Below are positions 55,579 to 64,000 of a DNA stretch of 64,000 bases, in pieces (the stretch's first letter is position 1; each line of letters begins with the position of its first letter). The position numbers were made by a program, and so were the translations under genes. The DNA is taken from NCBI RefSeq assembly GCF_947179165.1, contig NC_077245.1, positions 21,365,740-21,429,739 of the forward strand, given 5' to 3'. The notes under the pieces were generated by a model. It searched no databases. It was not told where the DNA came from and saw only the letters and a program-made list of their open reading frames with translations. The stretch comes from Solanum dulcamara (lineage: Eukaryota; Streptophyta; Magnoliopsida; Solanales; Solanaceae).

Positions 55579-57075
55579 ATGCCAAATACGAGAAGTCTAA
55601 GTATTCCTTTGATTTCATTTAATCCTGAAATTGAAAGAGCATTACATAGGATAGCGAACAACAATAATAATAATGATGGACACGAACTTGGTGATGACGC
55701 GGAACATCTTGGAGGGCAACACGACAATGCACTGCAACATCAACCACAGAACGTCCTTAACAACCCACAAATAGCAAGACAACATCCTCTACCCAGGCAA
55801 CGCTCTTAATACTGCATATGAAACAACTATGGGTCAACCCTAACACCATCGGGACTACTGGTGTTATTGGTTACCTCCATTGCCACCGGAAACTAAGTTT
55901 AGCATCATAAGCAGGTTGATTCAAATGCTTTATAGTAGAGGACTATTTGCTAGATTTCCATCCGAGGATCCACACATTCACCTCAAAAATATGGCGTACG
56001 TTTGCCAGAGTAGTGTTGGCGACCCAAGCTTAAATATGGATGTCATTGGACTACGCATTTTTCTATTATCACTTACTGGCGAAGCTTCAATTTGGATATC
56101 CAAACTTTCATACAACTCCATCACAACTTGGGATGAATAACACAAGGCGTTCAAGGAGAAGTATTTTCCTTTGTCTAAAAAGTTGAAACTAACAAACCGA
56201 ATCAATAATTTCCAATAGCTTCCTGGAGAGTCAATTAGTGGAGAATGGGAAAGATTTGTAAAGTATCTACGAAATGTGCCAAATCATAAAATAGCAGACG
56301 AGTCACTTCTTGAACTGTTCTACCGCGCACTTGATGATAATGGAAAGGTTGTCGCAGACACCATCACTGGCGGAGCATTCTTGGCAATGCCTTCCAAGAG
56401 TCTGCAGAGAGACTTGATCATGTTACAAAGACCAATAGAGCTTGGAGAACCAGGGACACCGAAACTTCAAAAAACTCTTTTACTGTTCGCACAAATCAAG
56501 GTCCCAACATACAAAACGAAGAGGTGCTACAAGAGCTTGCTCAATTAAAAATCGAAATCAAACTGGCATTCAAAAGCATGGGACTAGAGAAAATTAATGT
56601 AATCGATCATCAAGGCAGGGCACCAATTCATGATGATTATGGATATGAGAAAGATACATAATATGTGAATGATCAAGCGTGGTGTTTCCGGACTAATGCC
56701 CAAGCGTCCAATCAGGATTCTTGGCGCCAAGGTCAAGGAAATCAAGGCCAGAACTATCACAACTTCAATCGAGAGAATCATTACAAATGCGACAACAACT
56801 ATAATTATGAAGGGAACTACAATCGCAAGAACAATTACAATCAGAATTGATACAATAATCGCAACGGCGAGCAAGATAGAGAAGGTGATTGGGAAAGGAG
56901 AGATAACAATAAAAGTGGTGTATACATCCCTCCCGAAAATTGAGATGGGGGATCTGAACTTGCAAGAATTGAAGACATGATGGAAAAGTACGATGCAACA
57001 AAGGATAATCTTAAGGAGATACACAATGATCTTTCTGAAATGAATCAAAAAGTTGAGTCACACTCTATATCTATA
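55579..57075 (+). pseudogene. Athila gag remnant
   Basis: The frame opens MPNTRSLSIPLISFN. After stops it continues with FPSEDPHIHLKNMAYVC, LRIFLLSLTGEASIWI and ITTWDE, then PNHKIADESLLELFYRAL and VVADTITGGAFLAM. This is the Athila-type retrotransposon gag order. The C-terminal part is Asn/Gln/Tyr-rich (56660-56860), followed by GVYIPPEN and a coiled-coil-like end DMMEKYDATKDNLKEIHNDL. At least five stops or shifts interrupt it. No zinc knuckle was seen. Confidence 0.8.
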
Positions 57076-57114
57076 AAGCATATTGAGCAATAATTGGGGT
57101 AGATTTCGTCATCT

Positions 57115-58016
57115 TTGATTCCATTCCATAAAGGAATTCTCCCAAGTAATACAATACAAAATCCAAAAAATGATGGGCAATGCATGACTGTGACCATCCG
57201 TAGTGGCATTCAAACAGTGAATTCATTTATGCCAGAATTTAAAGATGATGCACACGAAATGGTTGTTAGTAAGGATGAAATAGAAAGTAAACTCAAGGAA
57301 GAAGCATTTGATGAAGATCTAAGAACCAAACATCCTGAAAAAGGATATACAAAGCATGGTGAGAAAGCAAGCAATGCAAAAGACGCTGCTCCAACTCCAA
57401 TTCCAATGCCAAGACCTCCTCCTCTTTTTTCACAAAGATTAAAGAAAAAGGGCAAAAATGGAAAGTTTCTTAAGTTTATTTTCATGTTGAAACAACTTTC
57501 GGTGAATGTTACTTTGATAGAGGTACTAGAACAAATAATGGGATATGCCAAGTTTATAAAAGATCTTGTCAAAAAGAAGGGAACGGTAAGTTTTGAACTT
57601 GCTGATAACTTGCATCATTGTGACGCAATCGCCACTCGCTCACTCGTGCAGTGCAAAAGAAAGAGAACCCATACGCATTCATTATACCATGTACCATTGG
57701 GGTATTCAACTTTGAAAAAGCGTTGTGTGATGTGGGTACTAGCATTAATTTGATACCGCTAGCTGTGTTTTGACAATTGGGCTTAAAAGCCCCCAAATCG
57801 ACGATAATACGGCTCTTGATGGAAGATCATACTGTTAAGAAACCCGTGGGAATTATTTACGATGTTCTAGTTAAGGTTGAATCATTCATATTTCCTGCCG
57901 ACTTCATCATTCTTGACCGTGAGGTAGACTTTGATGTTCTTATCATCTTGGGTAGACCATTCTTGGCAACCGGACGTGCTTTGTTAGATATGGAAACTGG
58001 CCAACTAAAGTTATGA
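57115..58016 (+). pseudogene. Athila linker and aspartic protease remnant
   Basis: The first part (MTVTIRSGIQTVNS) is the gag-protease linker. The catalytic loop reads ALCDVGTSINLIPLAVF at about 57715-57770, directly followed by a stop. The usual plant Athila motif is CDLGASINLMP, so the loop here is DVG. The C-terminal half, KAPKSTIIRLLMEDHTVKK and FDVLIILGRPFLATGRALLD, completes the retropepsin fold with its LGRPFL turn. It is non-functional because of the stop. Confidence 0.78.
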
Positions 58017-59483
58017 TTGAACTATGAAGTGGTGGTTTTTGATGTATGTCGAGCAATGAAGCATCACAATGATCTACGAGTTATTTCCATGATTGATATT
58101 GTTGAGGATTTGCAACCAGAAATACCTATTGAGGAGAGATTGGGTGTTGAAGCTCTAGTTGCTATCATTATGAATTTCAATAGAGATTACATTGGGGAAT
58201 ATGATGAGATGGTTTGTGCACTAAATGGCCTTTGTACATTCAATCACACACCAAAGAGGCTTGATTTAGACTTGAAGAATAGAGTAACTCAGCCTGCAAA
58301 ACCATCCATTAAGGAAGCTTCGACTTTAGAAATCAAAGCGCTGCCATCTCACTTACAATATGTATTCTTGGGACCCAACAACACGCTGCCGGTCGTAATA
58401 GCTTTTGATCTTCATCAAAAGCAAATGAAATCTCTTACATCTGTCTTGAGGCATTTCAAAAAGAGCATTAGGATGGTCCAAAGCCGACATAATAGGCATA
58501 CCACCGGGTATATGTACTCATAAAATCCAACTCATGCCAGATTTAAAACCAAGCATTAAACACCAACGATGTCTCAACCCACCTATGAAAGAGGTAGTTA
58601 AAAAGGAGATCATCAAGTGGTTAGATGCTGGAGTTATTTATCCAATCACAAATAGTAATTGGATAAGTCCTGTCCAATGTGTACTAAAGAAGGGTGGTAT
58701 TATTGTGGTGACAAACGTAAAAAATGGGCTCATTCCAATGAGGCTTGTCATTGGTTGGAGGGTATGCATGGATTATCGCAAGCTAAACTCATGGATAGAA
58801 AAGGATCACTTTCCAATGCCTTTTATAGATCAGATGCTTGACCGTCTCGCTAGAAAGCGATGGTACTATTTTCTTGATGGATATTTGGGTTACAATCAGA
58901 TTTCTATAGCATCAAAGACCCAGAAAAGACCACATTCACATGCTTATATGGGACCTTTATCTTCAAAAGAATGCCTTTTGGATTGTGTAATGCATCGATG
59001 ACCTTTCAATGTTATATGATGTCTATCTTTTTAGATATGGTGGAAGGTACAATTGAAGTTTTCCTGGATGATTTTTCAATGTTTGGTGACTCATTCGATG
59101 ATTACTTGGTCTAACTCCAAGATGTACTAAAAAGGTGTGAAGAGTGCAATCTTGTGCTCAATTGGGAGAAGTGTCACTTTATGGTTAAAGAGAGCATAGT
59201 GTTGGGTCATAAGATTTCAAACAAAGGAATTGAGGTAGATCGAGCAAAGATTGAGGTAATCTTAAAGTTACCCCCTCCCATCTCCGTCAAAGGCATTCGA
59301 AGCTTCTTAGGACACACTAAATTTTATCATCACTCCATCAAAGACTTCTCCAAAATAGCTCATCCTTTATGCAAACTACTAGAGAAGGAGATGAAGTTTG
59401 TTTTTGCTAAGGCTTATCTAAAAGCGTTTAAAGAGCTGAAGCAAAGGTTAGTATCGACTCCAATCATCATTGCACCAGATTAG
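58017..59483 (+). pseudogene. Athila reverse transcriptase remnant
   Basis: It is split into several frames. WISPVQCVLKKGG, then GWRVCMDYRKLNSW and KDHFPMPFIDQMLDRLA, give the N-terminal RT blocks. The catalytic box is FLDD at 59061-59072 (YxDD class), preceded by a shifted MPFGLCNA-like block. Then come CNLVLNWEKCHFMVKESIVL, KGIEVDRAKIEVI, and IRSFLGHTKFYHHSIKDFS. A stop sits at about 59115 and others lie upstream. The region before 58534 (58017-58523) is the protease-RT connector. Confidence 0.82.
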
Positions 59484-59870
59484 GAGAAGCCATTTGAAGT
59501 CATGTGTGATTCACGTGGAGTAGCACTTGGCATAGTATTGGGTCAAAGGTGCAAGAAGATTCTACATCCAATATACTATGTTAGCAAAGCCCTTAATGTT
59601 GCTCAAAGAAACTACACATGACCGAACAAGAGTTGTTTGCCATTGTATTCATTTTTGAGATGTTTAGATCCTACTTGTTGGGCACCAAAGTCATTGTACA
59701 CACAGACCATACAATATTCAGATATCTCATGGCAAAGAAAGATGTTGAGTCGAGACTTATTCGTTGGATATTATTGTTACAAGAGTTTGATTTCGAAATG
59801 AAAAATCAAAAAGGAACTGAAAATCAAGTTACTGACCATCTTTCTAGGCTTGAAGAAGAGGCAATGTTAA
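59484..59870 (+). pseudogene. Athila RNase H remnant
   Basis: EKPFEVMCDSRGVALGIVLG carries the first catalytic Asp. With one frameshift near 59615 it continues [13 protein letters not shown] (normally YTTTEKELLAVVF), then [14 protein letters not shown] and [10 protein letters not shown]. The second acidic residue (the E of TEQEL) and the HTDH Asp are present. A stop precedes the domain at 59481. Confidence 0.8.
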
Positions 59871-59999
59871 AGTTGGAAGATGGAGTTGAGATAGATAACA
59901 CCTTTCTGGATGAACAAGTATTAGCAGCATCACAAGACCTAATTCAATGGTTTGCCGATGTTGCTAACTACTTGGTAAGAGAAAAAGTTCATGTCCGAT

Positions 60000-61195
60000 G
60001 TGAAAAAGTTCTTTTGGGAAGAACTATAATTATTCCGTGTTTGTGCCGATGAGATTATTCATTGATGTGTACCTGAAGTTGAGATGATGTGTATTTTGGA
60101 AGCATGCCGTTAGTCTTCTATTGGAGGTCATCATAGTGGTATTCGGACAACCTACAAAATTCTATAATGTGGGTACTACTGGCCAATAATCCATCAAGAC
60201 GTTCATGATTTCTCCAAGTCTTATGATTTTTGTCAAAGAAAATGAGGAATCTCAAGGAAACATGAACTCTCACTCACACCTATCCTTGTCATTGAGCTAT
60301 TTGATGTATGGAGAATTGACTTCATGGGTCCTTTTGTGAGCTCAAGTGCAATGGAGTACATCCTTTTTGCGGTTGACTATGTATCTAAATGGGTAGAAGC
60401 CATCACACTTCCCAGCAATGAAGCAAAGAGTGTCACCACCTTCCTCAAGCGTAATATCTTCTCAAGATTTGGTATACCAAGGGCAATAATCAACGATGAA
60501 GGTTCCCACTTTTGCAATCAATTGTTCAAAGTGTTACTTGAAAAGTATGGGGTTCAACATAGTGTAGAAACTCCTTATCATCCACAAACTAGTGGATAAG
60601 TTGAAGTCTCAAATCGTGAAATCAAGCAAATACTTACAAAGATGGTAAGCGCAAATAGAAAGGATTGGTCAAGAAAGCTTGATGACACTCTATGGGATTA
60701 CCACACTGCATTCAAGACTCCTATAGGTATGTCACCTTATCAACCTATCTTTGGGAAGTCTTGTCATCTGCCCGTATAGTTGGAACACAAGTATATGTGG
60801 GTGTTGAAGAAATTTAATATGGTTTGGGATGCCACATCTAAGCAAAGGATGAATCAAATAAATGAGCTTGATGAGTTCTGTCTAAATGTATATGAGAGCG
60901 CAACCTTATACAAAGAGAGGATGAAGAATTACCACGACTAAAAGATTGAAAAGCAAATATTTGTACCCGGAGACTTAGTCCTTCTTTTCAACTCAAGGAT
61001 GCATTTATTTATTAGCAAACTCAAGTCAAAATGGTTAGGACCACTCCGAGTGAGTCAAGTTTTTCCACATAGCGTAGTCGAGCTAGAAAAAAAGGATGGT
61101 ATGAAGTTCAAAGTTAATGGTCAATAAATCAAGGAATACATGGGCATAGAGGATGAAATCAAAACTGTGGAAGCATGGAAGCTTAGTGAAGTCTG
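60000..61195 (+). pseudogene. Athila integrase remnant
   Basis: The zinc-binding part is worn (GGHHSGIRTTYKIL and later DFCQR). The core shows the catalytic triad: Asp in DFMGPF (60318), Asp in INDEGSHFCN (60495) and Glu in [10 protein letters not shown] (60618). A TAA at 60597-60599 separates the last two. The C-terminal part includes [20 protein letters not shown] and a chromatin-proximal SKLKSKWLGPLRVSQVF. Three or more stops make it inactive. Confidence 0.82.
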
Positions 61196-62980
61196 AGTAA
61201 CTAGGCATATCTGCATCGTGCCGCAATGTTAAATCAAACGTTACTTGGGAGGCAACCCAATTTACTTTTTATTTATTAAGTTTAAATTTTGTTTTATCTC
61301 CCTCTATTCTATGGTGTTTGTTTTTAGGGTAGCATAGATTTTGTTAGGGTCCATGTCGAATAAGAGTCACAAAAAAGTATTAAAAAATAGGACAAAATAT
61401 AAGTACGTGCCCATGTCAAAATGAAAAAGATGGAAACTAAAAAGGAAGTAGAGCGGCACAAAAGTCATGTTTACGGATCGTAGGAGTTTCTATGGTTCAT
61501 AGACATACCTCGTCAACTTCAAAAATAATACATGAAGCAGCTTTAAGTCTACGAGTGTACTCTACAACTCGTAGCCTACACTCGTGGACTCCAAGTATGT
61601 TTTCTAATTTTTTTCAAACTGTCAAGGCTAATTATGAAGCTAGATTACGATCCATAATACTTATTATGAGTCATAACTAGCTATGTCAGGGTTCGGATTA
61701 ATATAACCAACCCGACCCGCGATTGAGAAAAAAAAAGAGCAAATTTTTAAAAATCACCTCTATTTTCCTACACAAAAAGGACCTATCTTCTTCCTCCCAA
61801 AACAACCTTTCCACTTCCATCTTTCCATCCACCTACATTCCCTACCATTGAAACCTATAAAAAATCAAATCCCTTTCCCCTAAGTTCCCAACTTCTTTCA
61901 AGGATCAGACGAAATTACACTCCAAAGATCAAAACCTCATTTATGGTAAGTAAATCTCCCTATGCTATTATGTTTAGAACATGTGCTACTTCACTGCATA
62001 TTGTAGAGAAACTAAAAGGATCAGTTGGAATGCACTTAGGGTTGTCGCAATATTAAATTCCAATTATTGAATTGGTTGTGTGAATTGGGGAACTGGAAAG
62101 ATAGTTAATTTAATGTTATAATCAATAAAAAAATGGATTGCTCGGGATGTTGAATTCAGTATTGTGTTGCCTTTGTGAAGGATCACTGAACTTGAGAGTT
62201 TTTTATTCAGAGGTTTTCTACGATTCGTAGGTCATTCTACGACTCATAGTTACCCCCGTAAATAACAGACCTCAAGGTTATTGGTCCAACCCTAACAAAC
62301 AACAATTCCTATGAGTTTAATTAAGAGTGGAATTAGATCTTTGAACAGATTGGGAATGGAGGAACTGAGTAGATGACTAATTTAGTATTGAGAACAATTA
62401 ATTGATGAATGAATGAGGGTTGTTAAACATGTTGTGTGTTGTTTCTAGAAAACAAATCACTGAAGTTGAGATTTTCTAAAATGGGGGTCTTCTACGAGTC
62501 ATAGTTGCCCCTCGTAAATATATAAGACCTCAGGATCAGTGATTAAACCATTACAAACAACAAGAATTACTAGTCTGATTATGGGTCATAGACTATTCTA
62601 CGACTCGTCAATTGGATCTGTCAAACTAAATGACCAAATTCTAGTACGGGTACATCGTATGAGTCGTAGACTTATCTACAAATCATAGGATTGACTCGTA
62701 GAAGTCAAGTATCAAAACTTAGTCGAATAAAAATGAGTCTACGGACGACCCTTACAACCCGTCCAATTTTCTACGAGTCGTAAGTATCACCTGTAGACAA
62801 GATTTAGAGACTAACACCCGCATGCCTGATTTTACAAGTCGATATTATGATTCGTAGGCTCTTCTATGACTCATAGATTTGCCTTTGTAGAACTAAAAAT
62901 ATTTATTTTCCAGTTAATTCTTTTCATGTTCTTGCTTCTTTTTATAGATATTTATAATCTAACTCCTCCTCCACAGGTAA
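61196..62980 (+). other. Non-coding 3' region of the Athila-like element with TACGACTCGTA-type arrays
   Basis: No open gene. Repeated imperfect palindromes of the type TCTACGACTCGTAG, TCTACGATTCGTAGG and TGAGTCGTAGAC occur at least nine times between 61470 and 62890. A 62-residue frame at 61492-61680 is incidental. Confidence 0.6.
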
Positions 62981-62982
62981 TA

Positions 62983-64000
62983 ATGCATCCTAAACGAACA
63001 CCAAAGAAGGGTGGTGGAAAGAAAAGGCCTTCAAATAAAGAAGCCGCAAAAAATTTAAAACATCGCATTTGGGATGGGCCAACAGTTGCCGAATAGAGTG
63101 GTTCCGAGGAGGATTCCTCTCATGACTCAAAGACACCCTTGGTGAGGAAATCCAAATCCCAACACTCCAAACAAATCGTCCTGGTGTTCGACCAAAGCGG
63201 GGGCTCTTCCCTTCCTTATTTATCTACAACATCTATAACTAAGGAGGATTAAATAGAGGTAGAGAAGAGCAACGGTGATTCGGTACCCCAATCCACTTCA
63301 GGATCAGTGTCCTCCGAGGGAAAGTCAACGTTCGAGCGTCCCTCTATACCAGTCCACATTGGAGGACAACCAAAGCAGTGGTATATTGAAAAGCTACTTG
63401 ACTTCTACATGATGGAGCAAGAGAGGAACAATTGCCAAAACCTATGGAGGCCCATTAGTGAGGAGCCGCATGTTATCACAACCTATTTAGAGGCAGTCCC
63501 GAAGATTATTGATTTGTTTCATCATCGAAGAATAGAGTGGATAGCAGAGCATCCCAGGAGTTACAGTAATAACATGGTACATAAGTTCTATGCTTCATAC
63601 GCGATAACGATTAAACATATGGTTCCTTCTTAGGCAAAGGAGCTAGAGCAGCTGGTGCTTGTGACCATATTAGTCTGGGAGGTCCCTGTTAGATTATCAG
63701 AGGAGACAGTCCGACGGGTCCTCTACAGCCTAAACTTTCTATCGGCAGTATCGACGATCAAGATTGATCAGAAAATAAAGATGGTGCGAGATGAAAATAC
63801 TATGAGGAAACTGGTGCAACGTGGAGAGATAAATAGATGGATAGCGGGTTATATAGCTGAGCAAGGTATAACAGTGGATTGGGTATCACACCCAACTCTG
63901 ATCAAGAAGGCATCTCTGAACTTTGCTGCAAAATATTAGTGGGCTATTGTCCGACATCGACTCTTTCAGACAAATGCAGGCAACCATTTGACTCTGGATC
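62983..64000 (+). pseudogene. Athila 3' ORF (putative plant transposon protein), partial
   Basis: Starting at MHPKRTPKKGGGKKRPSN (62983), a basic, Ser-rich N-terminus is broken by stops at about 63094 and 63250. The conserved body follows: NMVHKFYASYAITIKHMVP, then a stop, then VWEVPVRLSEETVRRVLY, MRKLVQRGEINRWIAGY, ASLNFAAKY, a stop, and WAIVRHRLFQT at the edge. It resembles the 'putative plant transposon protein' family found downstream of pol in Athila-type elements. The function of that family is unknown; it occupies the position of the env-like gene. The rest lies outside the window. Confidence 0.68.

Larger units (their letters stand above)
53950..64000 (+). mobile_element. Athila-like Ty3/gypsy retrotransposon, degenerate, runs off right edge
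   Basis: Order: 5' LTR (about 53950-55452), Asp-tRNA-like primer site, gag, protease, reverse transcriptase, RNase H, integrase, a long non-coding stretch, then a 3' ORF typical of Athila-type elements. This gag-pol-then-extra-ORF layout and the TGGCGCC primer site point to the Athila lineage. The 3' LTR lies outside the window. Stop codons occur in every domain. GTTACTTGGGAGGCAACCCA at about 61235-61255, just after the integrase region, is a motif I associate with this group. Confidence 0.82.

Noticed and set aside
56584..57048. 154-residue hydrophobic minus-strand frame
   Set aside because: It is the antisense shadow of the Asn/Gln-rich gag tail, whose codons read as Ile/Val/Leu on the other strand.
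57210..57572. 120-residue minus-strand frame
   Set aside because: It is antisense to the better-supported gag-protease linker.

Overview
The window is eukaryotic, AT-rich plant nuclear DNA dominated by transposable elements. The repeat families suggest an asterid, most likely Solanaceae; this rests on resemblance and I cannot name the species. Two host genes are well supported. A ten-exon gene at 33041-42587 (+) encodes a GT106/O-fucosyltransferase-like Golgi glycosyltransferase of 554 residues. A single-exon mitochondrial prohibitin lies at 46164-46994 (-). Everything else is transposon sequence, transposon relics or featureless spacer. I see no CRISPR array, rRNA gene, convincing tRNA gene or prokaryote-like operon.

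Left third (1-19 kb). A partial DUF1985-like reading frame touches the left edge. A foldback MITE is centred on a (TA)n tract near 1.95 kb. From 4.84 kb to about 13.7 kb lies one RTE-type LINE on the minus strand, cut twice. One cut is a complete non-autonomous CACTA element (5745-11327, CTT target duplication) that retains accessory-gene exons and a TNP2 gene lacking its catalytic middle. The other is a solo LTR (11780-13122). Next comes a foldback element (13746-16866) split by another solo LTR, then hAT-like, Tourist-like and Mutator-like MITEs.

Middle (19.3-32.4 kb). A degenerate Ty1/copia element on the minus strand is expanded by solo LTRs with perfect 5-bp target duplications: 29304-31352 (CTCAT) and 20124-26894 (GATTA). 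The second contains a third solo LTR, 22542-25782 (TATAA), and a GC-richer block that may be organellar DNA. The glycosyltransferase gene follows. Its first intron holds a hAT MITE inside a Stowaway-like MITE, and its third intron holds a SINE with a 9-bp target duplication.

Right third (47-64 kb). An L1-type LINE relic is followed by a Ty3/gypsy LTR with an initiator-Met primer site and a broken gag. Then comes a large degenerate Athila-like Ty3/gypsy element with an Asp-tRNA-like primer site, gag, protease, reverse transcriptase, RNase H, integrase and a 3' ORF that runs off the window.

The two host genes have no visible functional link. The main story is the dated nesting order of the transposons, the excess of solo LTRs (a sign of LTR-LTR recombination), and a palindromic CTACGACTCGTAG-like motif recurring in two retroelement families. 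I did not find a convincing new biological system.
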